A stretch of DNA of 64,000 nucleotides from Oscillatoria sp. SIO1A7 (lineage in GTDB: Bacteria > Cyanobacteriota > Cyanobacteriia > Cyanobacteriales > Laspinemataceae). Location of the stretch: NCBI GenBank assembly GCA_010672965.1, contig JAAHFN010000022.1, forward strand, positions 241,392 to 305,391, written 5' to 3'. Shown here piece after piece: positions 9,801 to 18,972 of this stretch. Positions within the stretch are counted from its first letter, which is position 1, and each line of letters begins with the position of its first letter. The notes beneath the pieces were generated by a model that was not told the DNA's origin, made no database searches, and saw only the letters and a list, made by a program, of their open reading frames with translations. A program made the translations under genes and the position numbers.

Positions 9801-12303
9801 TAGCTTCAAAGTCGCCTAAAATAGCGTCTGCCTCTGCTGCTATTTCATGCAATTTTAAAGTAGTTGCATAGTCTTTATCCCAAGCATTACTACCCAGCAA
9901 CTTGAGTCCAACTGTAGCATATTCCCTAGCAGCCTCGTAGGCAGTACCGCTTCTGGCTTTGCGACAAGCAATCAAATTGAGCTTGGCAAACTCATCTCGT
10001 TCGCCCTCTTCGTTAATTAAATTTAATCCATGATTGATTTGATTGACGATTTCAAAAATGCGATCGCCTCTTTCCTCGGGAGATGTACCTTCAAACAGTA
10101 GATTGCCGATATGATAATGAACTGCCTGTTTGTGCTGCTTAGAAATTAGAGAATAAGCGGCTTGTTGAACGCGATCGTGTAAAAATCTGTAAAGACAGTT
10201 TCCAGATTCAATCGACTTATCATTATTTGTTATGCTAAGATCTGACTCGTATTGAAAAAACTTATAAAACTCATTCATCGGTAATATTAAGCCTTCCCTT
10301 AAAGCCGGCCATAAATCTCCTGTTGCCTCAGTCTGAGATTGTTCGCTGACAATTGCTAAAGTCTCTAAGTCAAACTGGTTGCCAATACAGGCGGCCAACT
10401 TCAACAGGTTCTGGGTCGCTATAGGCAATAATGCCAAGCGTCCCGCCATGAATTCAACTACATCATCCGTAAGAGCAGCATTGACAACTTTTGCTAAATC
10501 GCATTGCCAATAGCCTAAAGCTATATTAAATTCTATATGCTTTTCTTGATATAAACCTTGCAAAAATTGACTCGTAAAGAAAGGATTGCCTTGAGCCTTT
10601 TGATAGGTCAACTCTGTCAGTGGCTGGGCCGGCTTTTCGCCACAACTGAGGGTCTCCGCCACCAGTTGGTTAATATGTTCCCAGGCTAATGGTTTTAAGA
10701 CTATTTTGGAAATAACGGCTTCATTTTTCTCTAGTTCGCTTAAGGTAAGCATCAAGGGATGCATTGGAAAAACTTCATTATCTCGGTAAGCACCCAGCAA
10801 CAATAAATAACCCGTATCGCGATCGCCCATTAATGTTTTGATAAGATTGAGCGATGCCGAATCAACCCACTGTAGATCGTCCACAAAGAGGACTAGGGGA
10901 TGTTCTGATGTCGCGAATACCGCAATAAATTTTTGAAATAGCAAGTTAAAGCGGTTTTGAGCCGCACTGCCAGAGAGTTCCGGCACGGGAGGCTGTTTGC
11001 CAACGATTAATTCCAGTTCTGGAACCACATCGATGATGACTTGGGCATTATCTCCCAACACCTCTAGTATTTTCGCCTTCCAGTTGGCTAGCTGTGCATC
11101 CGATTCGCCAAGCAATTGCCCCATTAAATCCCGGAATGCTTGCACGAAAGCACTAAAGGGAATATTGCGATTGAATTGGTCGAATTTACCTTTAATGAAA
11201 TAGCCGCGTTTCTTCACTATGGGCTTGTGAACTTCATTGATAACTGCAGTTTTGCCAATTCCCGAAAAGCCTGCCACCAGCATCATTTCGCTATTTCCGG
11301 CTGCCACTCGATTCTCCTGCCCAGACGCTACGCGAAGGAAGGCATCGAGTAGCGCTTGCACTTCTTTTTCCCGTCCGTAGAGCTTCTCGGGAATCAGGAA
11401 GCGAGAGCTAAAATCCCGCTGCCCAAGCTCAAAGGCCATAATTTCTCCAGTTGTTTCCAAGTCCTGCAGGCATCGCTCTAGGTCGTGCTTCAATCCCAAA
11501 GCACTCTGATAGCGCTCTTCTGCATTCTTGGCCATCAACTTCATAACAATATTTTCGATAACTTGAGGAATTGCTCTGCCATTCCCAATCTTCCCCCCTC
11601 CCCATTCCCCATTCCCTAACGCCGGAGGCATTTTCGCAATATGGCAATAGACCAACTCCATCGGGTCGCTGCTTGCAAAAGGTAATTCTCCGGTTAGGAG
11701 TTCAAAAAACGTCACCCCCAAGGAATAGAAATCCGTCCGATAGTCGATGCCTCTATTCATGCGTCCGGTTTGTTCCGGGGAAATATAGGCGAGAGTTCCT
11801 TCCAGAACGTTGGGGTTGATGAGTTGTTGTTGCTCTCTGGGCAGCAAACTGGCGATGCTGAAGTCGATGAGTTGGACTTGGCGAGTTTCCGGGTCAATGA
11901 GGATGTTGGTGGGTTTTATATCTTTATGGATTATGCGCTGCTCGCTGAGATAATGCAAGGCAACTGACATTTGTATGGCAATGGAAAGAAACTCGGCGAG
12001 GGAACGATCCGACTCTTGCCAATAGTCCCAAAGAGCGATCGCGCCATCATCGGGCATCACCAGAGCATAACCATTGCCGTAGCGTTCTAGGGCAATGGGT
12101 TTAACGATATGGAGATGTTCTAGATGGTCCGTTATTATGTATTGATTGCGGAATTGGACTAGCTCTTTGAAATTGGGATGAGGATTGCGCAGGATTTTGA
12201 TTATGACCGGCTGGCGATCGCTAGCTCTTATGCCGCGATAGACTTCTGTTCGCTTGCCTTGATAGAGGTTTTCCTTTAGATGATAGTTGGAAAGGGCGAG
12301 CAT
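6817..12303 (-). CDS. Multidomain Ser/Thr kinase-AAA ATPase-TPR-GAF-histidine kinase
   Basis: This 1828-residue paralogue of the protein encoded at 899-6379 has the same domain order: kinase with HKDIKP and DFS motifs, AAA with GFSGIGKTA and LFVDDLQW, a TPR-like middle, a GAF domain, a coiled coil, and a histidine kinase with [18 protein letters not shown] and [12 protein letters not shown]. Kinase, AAA and histidine-kinase modules are near-identical between the two copies. The segment of roughly 680-1300 has clearly diverged, so the paralogues probably share output and differ in what they sense. The catalytic loop variant HKD is kept in all copies. The protein carries an extra C-terminal tail (EGKVISDNEDT) after the last kinase strand. 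The ATG at 12303-12301 gives the N-terminus MLALSNYHLKENLYQGKRTE, matching the first paralogue. Confidence 0.95.
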   Translation of the reverse strand: MLALSNYHLKENLYQGKRTEVYRGIRASDRQPVIIKILRNPHPNFKELVQFRNQYIITDHLEHLHIVKPIALERYGNGYALVMPDDGAIALWDYWQESDRSLAEFLSIAIQMSVALHYLSEQRIIHKDIKPTNILIDPETRQVQLIDFSIASLLPREQQQLINPNVLEGTLAYISPEQTGRMNRGIDYRTDFYSLGVTFFELLTGELPFASSDPMELVYCHIAKMPPALGNGEWGGGKIGNGRAIPQVIENIVMKLMAKNAEERYQSALGLKHDLERCLQDLETTGEIMAFELGQRDFSSRFLIPEKLYGREKEVQALLDAFLRVASGQENRVAAGNSEMMLVAGFSGIGKTAVINEVHKPIVKKRGYFIKGKFDQFNRNIPFSAFVQAFRDLMGQLLGESDAQLANWKAKILEVLGDNAQVIIDVVPELELIVGKQPPVPELSGSAAQNRFNLLFQKFIAVFATSEHPLVLFVDDLQWVDSASLNLIKTLMGDRDTGYLLLLGAYRDNEVFPMHPLMLTLSELEKNEAVISKIVLKPLAWEHINQLVAETLSCGEKPAQPLTELTYQKAQGNPFFTSQFLQGLYQEKHIEFNIALGYWQCDLAKVVNAALTDDVVEFMAGRLALLPIATQNLLKLAACIGNQFDLETLAIVSEQSQTEATGDLWPALREGLILPMNEFYKFFQYESDLSITNNDKSIESGNCLYRFLHDRVQQAAYSLISKQHKQAVHYHIGNLLFEGTSPEERGDRIFEIVNQINHGLNLINEEGERDEFAKLNLIACRKARSGTAYEAAREYATVGLKLLGSNAWDKDYATTLKLHEIAAEADAILGDFEAMDRWIQAVMKNGKRTLDKLEVYTIEIQALTTQHKFLDAIAYGQSVLKEFGVEFPEPITPVELEREIEEIQASIGDRSIEELLQLPVMVNPEKLAIVKIASRMIPACYLASSPLFPLLASLQTKLSLQYGNSPVSSTGYADYGMFILQFKKNLAIGNQFGQLAYRLASSAKDKNIPAITFVPVGLFLYHHQHHLRETLPILQAGYQAALETGKLEYVGHHSQGLCLNSFWSGQPLKELEFTVFSLLELVKKFKLISEKYCSIIWETIVFLLSNIDGGNLKIVDKNNEKMWISELLDSHDATRIFYFYIHRLFLRFMFADVERAKSDAIQARKYIAGGFATVVEAGFYFYDSAIALAAITEYDLDIEAELGQVENNQANLKLWAEYAPMNYLHKWQLVEAEKYRVLGKKYEAGDFYDRAIAGAKENEYLQEEALANELAAKFYLDWGKDKVAAGYMQEAYYCYARWGAKAKTDRLEAKYPQLLTPILQLAEPSSPNASFSRSSNPSLFTLSSTGSNLDLTSTIKASQALSEEIELDALLYKLIRIVRENAGADKAALILNNEGTWETVAQCANDNCQLTTTINLDRADLPSSIINTVKRTQQSLFVNNVEQEKNLASDPYFSQEQPLSLCCNPILYIGKLIGILYLENNLATDAFTPDRIEVLNLLTAQAAISIENARLYSRLSDYSHNLEDQVEQRTEELQEKNLDLQATLVQLQRTQAQLIQTEKMSSLGQMVAGIAHEINNPINFIAGNIGHAREYFQEFLELLRLYEEEWPNASEAIEEKVEEMNLEFLREDLEKLLDSMKNGSDRIRNIVLGLRNFSRLDEAGRKQADIHEGLENTLTLVQHRLKALGERPEITIVKNYAQLPLVNCYASQLNQVFLHIISNAIDVLSASDAGKSPEIRIATEVLDAQTVRIRIADNGPGMSPRVCQKAFDPFFTTKPVGQGTGLGLSISYQIVTEQHGGQLHCISQPGVGTEFAIALPIEGKVISDNEDT

Positions 12304-12344
12304 TCTCTTTTTATAATATACCTTCTTTTTCTGTCTTGTTCTAT

Positions 12345-12430
12345 TATAGCGATTCTCAAATACATCAATATGAAACGGCTGAAACCATTTTTTTTGACTC
12401 GACTAGCGCATTTATTTGAGAACCGCTATA
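12345..12430. mobile_element. Short family A palindromic element
   Basis: An 86-bp element with family A ends (TATAGCGATTCTCAAAT and ATTTGAGAACCGCTATA) and an unrelated, shorter core. It lies 41 bp upstream of the kinase start at 12303. Confidence 0.7.
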
Positions 12431-12453
12431 TCCCTTTTCAGGGGCTAACAATT

Positions 12454-12857
12454 GATTATAGTTACAGAACTCGAAGATCGCCTCGCCAACGCACCGCTCA
12501 ATTAAATCAGGATTTTATTATGCATTTGCTGGTCAATGCGATCGAGGCGATCGATAAAAAATGCGCAAAGAAAAAAAAGCTTTTAATGCCGATATTCAAG
12601 CTCGACAGTTAAACTTTTATACTCTTATGCAAATGCGCTATAGAAAAAAAAAGCTTGCATTGAGATAGCGTATAATTTGGCATATCCCAGGCTATTCAAA
12701 GCCGAATGTCGAGCATTTTATTAAAGAAATAAAAAAACTGGGAAAAGGTCTGGTATTAGCGATCGTTCACCAAATTATAACCGAGAAACATGGCGGCACT
12801 ACCTGCGATTCCCAACTCGGACTCGGCACGACCTTTACAATCGCGCTGCCGATTTAA
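12454..12857 (+). pseudogene. Decayed histidine kinase C-terminus
   Basis: Two separated pieces of a histidine-kinase ATPase domain remain on the plus strand. The first (about 12500-12565) reads AQLNQDFIMHLLVNAIEAID, an N-box. The second (about 12744-12857) reads GKGLVLAIVHQIITEKHGG and then LGLGTTFTIALPI before the stop at 12855-12857, which are the G2 box and terminal strand. The DNA between them is A-rich, broken by stops, and too short for the D/F boxes. No H-box or intact start is present. The gene was divergent from the giant kinases. The upstream region of the first kinase (about 813-850) repeats the start of this remnant, so it predates the tandem duplication. Confidence 0.75.
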
Positions 12858-13263
12858 TATTTGCGAAAGCTACATCCCTGCCACCCTCGTGCGGTCAAGC
12901 TGACTGCTTACTGCTGACTGCTGACTGCTATACCGGGGCGATCGCTATTTGTATTGCCCCTAGCCATAGCGTATTATGCGTAAGTTCTATTTAAAATAGA
13001 GATAGCGGCAAAGATAGCTCTACGAGCCGCCGGGTTATTTAATTTTGTAAAGTTGGCTAAAATTGCAGCCAGACTTTCTGGGATAAAATGCTTGTCTCGC
13101 AAGCGTTTAGGATTTCGTTACATCTCGTAACAAAGTTCTTGAGCTTCCCAGGGCGAAGCATTTGGGAGCCTTTGGGAGTATTCGCGAGCAAAAAAAAGCC
13201 TTTTACCCCTTGACATTTTTAAAAATACGATCTACATTAGGATTAATAAAACTTAAGGTAGTA

Positions 13264-13353
13264 AGGACTTACGCTTTGTCGTCTGTTCGATCGCTATATA
13301 TAGCTTATGACGTGCAATGCACGTCCTACGAATAGCGCCCCTGCGTAAGTCCT
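13264..13353. mobile_element. Family E palindromic element
   Basis: A 90-bp element bounded by AGGACTTACGC and GCGTAAGTCCT, with an internal GACGTGCAATGCACGTC palindrome. Related copies lie at 32634-32717 and 61829-61919. Confidence 0.7.
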
Positions 13354-13470
13354 AGTAGCCCGGAGGGTTTCCAAAACTTGGTTGAGTTTTCCAAGAATTA
13401 TTCTCCATGCAGCCCTAAAAATACATCTCTGAAAGCCAGTCAGGGCATTTCAAGATAAAAGGGTTGTATG

Positions 13471-13665
13471 CCACCCCGCAAGGGGACGGAAACTTGCAAA
13501 AGACCGGCTCTGGGACTACACTACCTTTAGTTCTCCATTTTGCAGAACACTAATTCCCCGCAAGGGGACGCAAACGCATTAGCCCCGAACTCCCAATAGA
13601 TTTACAGATCGCCAATTCCCCGCAAGGATATGGCGAATCTTGGCTATGACCCCCGAGCAAGGATA
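13471..13665 (-). CRISPR. Probable relic CRISPR array, degenerate, without cas genes
   Basis: Two near-identical units, CCCCGCAAGGGGACGGAAAC at 13474-13493 and CCCCGCAAGGGGACGCAAAC at 13556-13575, lie 82 bp apart. Weaker ones (ccccgcaagga, ccccgagcaagga) start at 13618 and 13651. In reverse complement the unit begins GTTTCCGTCCCCTTGCGGGG, the form of many cyanobacterial repeats. The 82-bp period fits a ~37-bp repeat plus a ~45-bp spacer. No cas gene lies in the window, and the later units are eroded, so this is a decayed tail at best. It could also be an unrelated GC-rich palindromic repeat. Confidence 0.4.
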
Positions 13666-13694
13666 TGCCGCCCGATCGCTTTTGCCGATCTCCG

Positions 13695-13910
13695 GTTGCC
13701 GATTGCTCGAAGCGGTCTGGCAATCGGCTGCTATTTTATTTTCCGATCTCCTCGCGGTTAGCAGCGGCGCAATCGAATGCTATTATATTTTCAAATAGCC
13801 AAACATTTACTGGGCCATCAATAAGCGCCTGCGGTATTTATTTGGCAATAGAGTCGCGGTAAGCGGCTCGGTAAGCGGCTGCTATCTTGTTTTCCAATAG
13901 GCGCTTTGCT
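13695..13910. repeat. CTATTTTATTT-type short palindromes, upstream cluster
   Basis: At least four imperfect units of the form GCTATTTTATTTTCCGATC / GCTATTATATTTTCAAATAG / GCTATCTTGTTTTCCAATAG occur here, each next to a cggctgc or cgcgg motif. Related units recur downstream of the PAN-like gene. Confidence 0.55.
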
Positions 13911-14058
13911 CTATGGAACTGGTCTTTGCTTTTGATGGAGCGCTGTTAAACGAACAGTTCTCTTGAGAAAGAGAAGAAAAGGATCCGGTAAATATATTGC
14001 CCGATTCTAGCAAACCGTATCAATGAAATAAAACCCAAAGGACTCAAAGGAGAGACAA

Positions 14059-14373
14059 ATGGAAAAATTCTGGAAAACGATCGCTCGAATCATGCTGGTA
14101 GCATTGATTTTCCTCGGCACGATTGTAACGCCAGCCCTTGCAGACGATATGGGGCCATTGTCGCCTGGTGTAAAAATCCAAGGCCGACAGCTTGGTGTTA
14201 CCGAATTTATCGATCCCTATGAATGTTCTGACAAATGTGCAAGCGATCCTCAGTGTTTAGCTGTGAATTGGTTTGAGCCTACCTCAACTTGCACGGAGTT
14301 AATTGCTTACTTGGCAGCAATAGCAGATTACGACTATGTTTCTGCACTGAAGCCCCAAGGTTACAGTGACTAA
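14059..14373 (+). CDS. Small exported PAN/Apple-like protein
   Basis: This 104-residue protein has a clear signal peptide: a charged start MEKFWKTIARI, the hydrophobic run MLVALIFLGTIV, and a likely cut after TPALA. The mature part contains the Cys/Trp pattern of a PAN/Apple module: DPYECSDKCASDPQCLAVNW followed by a fourth Cys in STCTEL. PAN modules bind protein or carbohydrate partners outside the cytoplasm. The ligand is unknown here. The start is supported by an AAAGGAGAG ribosome site 5 nt before the ATG. The gene stands alone between clusters of short AT-rich palindromes. The family call rests on the Cys spacing only. Confidence 0.8.
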   Translation: MEKFWKTIARIMLVALIFLGTIVTPALADDMGPLSPGVKIQGRQLGVTEFIDPYECSDKCASDPQCLAVNWFEPTSTCTELIAYLAAIADYDYVSALKPQGYSD

Positions 14374-14725
14374 TCGCAATCTGGATGTTAGCAGCGGATG
14401 AGTAGCGCATTAACGGATTAACGGATGACGCCCAGTTGCCTATTCTAATTTCAGACATCGGGCGATCGCTTTTCAGCGAGGGCAATCGACAGTTATTTGA
14501 TTTGCAAATAGCGCTCTTTTGCGCGACTATCCGTTACATCCGCTACCAATCCGCTGCTAACATCCGTTGCGATCGCTTTTAGACCCAATAATCGGCAACT
14601 ATTTTATTTACAAATAGATAAGCAATCGCTCTTTGGCTCGGTAATCGGCTGCTATTTTTTTTGAAATAGGATATCTCACTTTTACCAATGCCCAATGCCC
14701 AATGCCCAATGCCCAATGCCCCATA
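14374..14725. repeat. Intergenic short palindromes and ATGCCCA heptamers
   Basis: Three more units of the CTATTT...AAATAG type occur, at about 14493-14512, 14596-14616 and 14650-14669. A tract of tandem ATGCCCA heptamers at 14688-14722 runs up to the end of sdhA. No gene is supported. Confidence 0.6.
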
Positions 14726-16636
14726 TTAAACATAACTCCGCTGAGCCAGCTTTACATTATCAAACTCCAGCTTATCTTGATGGAGCTGAGGAGCTTTGCC
14801 TTCGCCAGTATATTCCCAAGCAGCGGCATAAGAAAAATTATCATCATCGCGTTTGGCATCATTGGTTTCCGTCTGATGTTCTTCTCGGAAATGAGCGCCG
14901 CAGGATTCGTTGCGACCCCGAGCGTCAATGCACATTAACTCTGCTAATTCAAAATAATCGGCTACGCGACCGGCTCGCTCTAGGGTTTGGTTCAAGTCGT
15001 TGCCGGAACCGGGGAGGCTGAGGTCTTCCCAGAACTCCTGGCGCAATTGGGGAATTTCCTGCAAAGCTCGCTCCAACCCTGCTGCAGAGCGAGACATTCC
15101 GCAATAGTCCCAGACGATGCGACCTAGAGCGCGGTGAAATTCATCTACCGAACGGCTGCCGTTTCTGCTGACTAATTTATCGATTTTTTCTTTAACTTGG
15201 GATTCCGCTTCGTGGAAAGCATTGGTATCGCTGCTAATATTGGTGTCGAGCAATCTGGCTAGATAATTGCCGATAGTATAAGGAATGATAAAGTAGCCGT
15301 CCGCTAAGCCTTGCATGAGGGCGCTAGCACCCAAGCGATTGGCTCCGTGGTCGGAGAAGTTGGCTTCGCCGAGGACGAAAAGACCGGGAATCGTACTCAT
15401 CAGATTGTAATCGACCCAAAGCCCGCCCATCGTATAATGCACGGCGGGGTAGATTTTCATCGGCACTTCATAGGGATTGTCTCCAGAAATGCGCTGATAC
15501 ATATTGAAGAGGTTGCCATAGCGGGCGGCGATCGCATCCTTCCCCATACTGGCTATTGCATCTCGAAAATCTAGATAAACTGCATTGCCGCTGCCCGCCC
15601 CATGTCCGGCATCGCAGATTTTCTTCGTCGCCCGAGAAGCGACATCCCGAGGGACGAGATTCCCAAACGAGGGATAAATCCTTTCCAAATAGTAGTCGCG
15701 ATCGCCTTCGGGAATTTCATTCGCCCCGCGCTTATCTCCTTTATTTTTCGACACCCACATTCGCCCGTCATTGCGCAGAGACTCGCTCATCAGAGTTAAT
15801 TTAGATTGCATTTCTCCAGACTGGGGAATGCAAGTCGGGTGAATCTGAGTATAACAAGGATTGGCAAAACAAGCTCCTTTCTTATGCGCCCGCCAAATTG
15901 CCGTAGCATTAGAACCCCGACCATTGGTAGATAAAAAGAAAGTATTAGAATAGCCCCCCGTACAGAGAAGCACGGCATGGGCGGCATGAGAGCTAATTTC
16001 TCCAGTTAGCAGATTGCGGGTGACAATTCCTCGCGCCGTTCCATCTTCGATTACCAGATCCAGCATTTCGTGGCGGGGAAACATCTTTACTTTGCCCGCT
16101 GCTATCTGGCGGCTCAGAGCGCTGTAAGCACCGAGTAGCAATTGCTGCCCCGTCTGTCCTTGGGCATAGAAAGTGCGAGAAACCTGAGCGCCGCCGAAGG
16201 AGCGATTGTCCAGCATTCCTCCATAATCCCGGGCGAAAGGAACGCCTTGAGCGACGCATTGATCTATTATATTGGCGCTAATCTGAGCGAGGCGATATAC
16301 ATTCGCTTCTCGGGAGCGAAAGTCGCCGCCTTTTATAGTGTCGTAGAATAGCCGCCAGACGCTATCGCCGTCATTTTGGTAGTTTTTCGCAGCATTAATT
16401 CCCCCCTGAGCGGCGATGCTGTGAGCGCGTCTGGGGCTGTCTTGGATGCAGAAACATTTGATATCGTAGCCGAGTTCCGCTAAAGAAGCGGCTGCAGAGG
16501 AGCCGGCCAAGCCAGTTCCCACTACTATTAGCTCGAATTTGCGCTTATTGGCGGGGCTAACTAGCTTGTATTCAAATTTTACTTTGTCCCATTTTTGTTC
16601 TAGGGAACCGCTGGGAATGTTGGCGTCGATTTTCAT
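14726..16636 (-). CDS. sdhA: Succinate dehydrogenase/fumarate reductase flavoprotein subunit
   Basis: The 636-residue flavoprotein oxidises succinate to fumarate and passes electrons towards the quinone pool. The FAD-binding motif is [20 protein letters not shown] (about 39-58). The expected flavinylation histidine lies in [14 protein letters not shown]. Substrate-site motifs are IHPTCIP and [10 protein letters not shown]. Length and motifs fit the Bacillus/Wolinella-type SdhA, not the shorter L-aspartate oxidase. The start lies 1 nt after the stop of the cytochrome b gene, so the two are co-transcribed. The iron-sulfur subunit gene sdhB is not in the window, so the complex must be completed from another locus. 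Confidence 0.93.
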   Translation of the reverse strand: MKIDANIPSGSLEQKWDKVKFEYKLVSPANKRKFELIVVGTGLAGSSAAASLAELGYDIKCFCIQDSPRRAHSIAAQGGINAAKNYQNDGDSVWRLFYDTIKGGDFRSREANVYRLAQISANIIDQCVAQGVPFARDYGGMLDNRSFGGAQVSRTFYAQGQTGQQLLLGAYSALSRQIAAGKVKMFPRHEMLDLVIEDGTARGIVTRNLLTGEISSHAAHAVLLCTGGYSNTFFLSTNGRGSNATAIWRAHKKGACFANPCYTQIHPTCIPQSGEMQSKLTLMSESLRNDGRMWVSKNKGDKRGANEIPEGDRDYYLERIYPSFGNLVPRDVASRATKKICDAGHGAGSGNAVYLDFRDAIASMGKDAIAARYGNLFNMYQRISGDNPYEVPMKIYPAVHYTMGGLWVDYNLMSTIPGLFVLGEANFSDHGANRLGASALMQGLADGYFIIPYTIGNYLARLLDTNISSDTNAFHEAESQVKEKIDKLVSRNGSRSVDEFHRALGRIVWDYCGMSRSAAGLERALQEIPQLRQEFWEDLSLPGSGNDLNQTLERAGRVADYFELAELMCIDARGRNESCGAHFREEHQTETNDAKRDDDNFSYAAAWEYTGEGKAPQLHQDKLEFDNVKLAQRSYV

Positions 16637-16637
16637 C

Positions 16638-17309
16638 TTATTGATTGGCGGATAAGAAAAAGTAAAGGGGAAAAGCGCTGTAACCGAGGACGAAGAATGC
16701 GGCTAGACCGTAGGAAGTCCAGCGCAATAGTTCTAGGGTGCGATCGTTGCTCAAACCGAGGGTGCGAAAGGCACTTTGGAAACCATGACTCAGGTGCAGA
16801 CCCATAACTGCGATGCAGGCAATGTAGGTGAAAACGTACCAGCTAATGTGGAATTTGGCAACAACTAGGGAATAGAGGTCGCGAATATCTGGATTCTCCG
16901 CTGAGGGAATGTATTCGCCGAATTTAAAAGAAACTAGGTGCAGAATGAGAAAGGCGAGGATAACTATGCCGCTAATCATTAGGGTTTTCGACATGAAAGT
17001 GCCTTTGCCCAGTCGCTTTTGGATCTGGTAGCCCTCGGAGCGGGCGGCGCGGTTGCGGCTCCAAACTAGGAAGCCAGAAATAATATGGTAGGCAAAGCTT
17101 AGCAATAGCCCCGCTTCTGCTAGATAAAATAGAGGGTTAGATGCTAGCTTGTGGGCGTATTGATTGTAAGCTTGCGGACCTGCGAAGAGGAGCAGGTTGC
17201 CGATGAAATGAATCGCCAGAAAGCCGATGACGAGCAGACCTGTTATGGCCATTACTGCTTTTTTGGCGATCGAAGAACTTGGCAAAAGGGGTATTTCCAC
17301 TGCGTGCAT
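16638..17309 (-). CDS. sdhC: Succinate dehydrogenase cytochrome b558 subunit
   Basis: This 223-residue integral membrane protein anchors SdhA/SdhB and carries heme b. Five hydrophobic helices can be seen, with histidines placed as in the b558 family: [38 protein letters not shown], and [16 protein letters not shown]. The N-terminus is [20 protein letters not shown]. It is the first gene of a two-gene sdhC-sdhA operon. Upstream DNA is repeat-rich, with no recognisable promoter. Confidence 0.9.
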   Translation of the reverse strand: MHAVEIPLLPSSSIAKKAVMAITGLLVIGFLAIHFIGNLLLFAGPQAYNQYAHKLASNPLFYLAEAGLLLSFAYHIISGFLVWSRNRAARSEGYQIQKRLGKGTFMSKTLMISGIVILAFLILHLVSFKFGEYIPSAENPDIRDLYSLVVAKFHISWYVFTYIACIAVMGLHLSHGFQSAFRTLGLSNDRTLELLRWTSYGLAAFFVLGYSAFPLYFFLSANQ

Positions 17310-17641
17310 GGTTATGATGAATAGTTATTTTTGTGGTCAACAAGCGAGGGCATTGGGTAAAAATTAGGGTGTAGGGTGTAGGGTATAGGGAGAAGAAGGG
17401 GAGGCTGGGGAGCCGCCAAGCCCCTACGGGGAGTGGGAGCGAAAAGATAAGATTTCCCCCTCTCTCTTTGCCTACACCCTACACCCTACACCCTACTGGC
17501 GCGTCCAGCTTAAAATTGTGGCAAACTACCTCAATAGCCCCCCTTCTTAAGGGGGGTTTGGGGGGATAGGTGCGCTGTCGCGGATCGAACTCACAATTTT
17601 AACCTAGCCAAGCCACTACACCCTACATTACCCCCGTTAAT
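17310..17641. repeat. Intergenic TAGGGTG heptamers in inverted orientation
   Basis: TAGGGTG units at 17367-17390 and the complementary CACCCTA units at 17472-17495 form a potential long hairpin. Further on is a CCCCCCTTCTTAAGGGGGG hairpin at 17538-17556. No gene is seen. Confidence 0.6.
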
Positions 17642-18925
17642 TTAAGAACATCGTTGATACCGCATTCCCGGCAACTGGGACACCAGCCCCAATAGCTCCA
17701 ATTCTAATAGCGCGCTAGATACAGACCAGGCCGGCAACCCTGCTTGTTCGGCGATCGCATCCAAAGGCATGGCATCTAAGCGAATCGATTCTAACACTTT
17801 TTTTAGCTCGGGTCTTAGATTTACCTCCAGATTTGCTTCCCGATCTGCTTCCCGATTTGGCAAAGCATCTGCTACCGTTTCCTCCACTCGTTCCAAAGGA
17901 ATTGGGGGAGAATTAGCTTCTGTTGCCTTTCTGGGATTTTTATTCACCTTGGGGATTGGGTAACTAGATTGTTTATTGCGATCGCGGGAAGCTTGGGGAG
18001 GGTCGGAAAACAAAGACAACTGCTGGGGAGACTCTACAGGTGTAATCGCCCCAAGCATATGTAATAACTCCCCTTCGTTGAGAATCACCTCAGCGCCATT
18101 TTTCAAAAGTCGCAAAGAACCTTGAAAACTATAATCGTCAGCTCGCCCCGGCAAAACATATACGTCCCGCGCAAACTCATTCGCCACTCGGGCAGTAATC
18201 AACGAACCGGATTTTTGCGGCGCTTCCATTACCAATACCGCACGGCTAAGACCGGCAATAATGCGATTGCGCTGGGGAAAATGGATCCTTTTAGTGATAG
18301 TCCCCGAGGGATACTCGCTGAACGCCGCTCCCTGTCGCGCAATTCTGTGATAGAGTTGGCGATTTTGCTCGGGATAGACTTTATCTAGATGAGTGCCGAA
18401 AATAGCCAAAGTCCGACCCCCAGCTTCCAAACAACCCAAATGAGCTTCGGTGTCTATTCCTGCTGCCATACCGGAAACAATTGTAAAACCGCTTTTGGCC
18501 AAAGCACCGCTAATCCGGCGCGTCCAACGCTTGCCATATTCTGAAGGGCGGCGAGTGCCGACAATACCAATCATCGATCGCTCGCCAAGATTTTCGGCCA
18601 AGTCAATTTGACCGCGATAGTACAGCACTGGCGGAGGATTGGGAATTTCTAAAAGCAGGCGGGGATAGTCGGGATCTGCGGGCGTCCAAAAATTAGGGTT
18701 TTTTTGAATATGTTTCTGGTAGATTTCTTCTGGTTTTAGACTTTGGCGCTGTTCGATTACGGCAGCAATAGTTTTAGACCCAAATCCCTGTACTGTTCCT
18801 AGGGTAGTTGGCGATGCCGTCCAAGCCTCTGCCAAGCTGCCAAAATGTTCCTGCAACCGATGTAGGGCAACCGGGCCAACCCCAGAAATTTGCGACCAAG
18901 CGAGCCAGAATATACGTTCTTCCAC
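17642..18925 (-). CDS. dprA: DNA-processing protein DprA (Smf)
   Basis: This 427-residue protein loads RecA onto incoming single-stranded DNA in natural transformation. An N-terminal HhH/SAM-like region contains VGPVALHRLQEHFG. The Rossmann-like core holds GIVGTRRPSEYGKRW, SGMAAGIDTEAHLG, PQRNRIIAGLSRAVLVMEAP and SGSLITARVANEFARDVYVLPG, all diagnostic for DprA. After a charged linker (about 310-365) comes the C-terminal winged-helix domain, ending LELELLGLVSQLPGMRYQ. The gene appears single. Other competence genes are not in the window, although a type IV pilin lies at 33045. Confidence 0.95.
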   Translation of the reverse strand: MEERIFWLAWSQISGVGPVALHRLQEHFGSLAEAWTASPTTLGTVQGFGSKTIAAVIEQRQSLKPEEIYQKHIQKNPNFWTPADPDYPRLLLEIPNPPPVLYYRGQIDLAENLGERSMIGIVGTRRPSEYGKRWTRRISGALAKSGFTIVSGMAAGIDTEAHLGCLEAGGRTLAIFGTHLDKVYPEQNRQLYHRIARQGAAFSEYPSGTITKRIHFPQRNRIIAGLSRAVLVMEAPQKSGSLITARVANEFARDVYVLPGRADDYSFQGSLRLLKNGAEVILNEGELLHMLGAITPVESPQQLSLFSDPPQASRDRNKQSSYPIPKVNKNPRKATEANSPPIPLERVEETVADALPNREADREANLEVNLRPELKKVLESIRLDAMPLDAIAEQAGLPAWSVSSALLELELLGLVSQLPGMRYQRCS

Positions 18926-18972
18926 AGACCAACCCCCGTTCGCTCAAGAGATAAACCTTACAGGTAGCATGG

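Noticed and set aside
14726..17309. A complete three-gene sdh operon
   Set aside because: Only sdhC and sdhA are present. No iron-sulfur subunit gene with Cys clusters lies within several kilobases.
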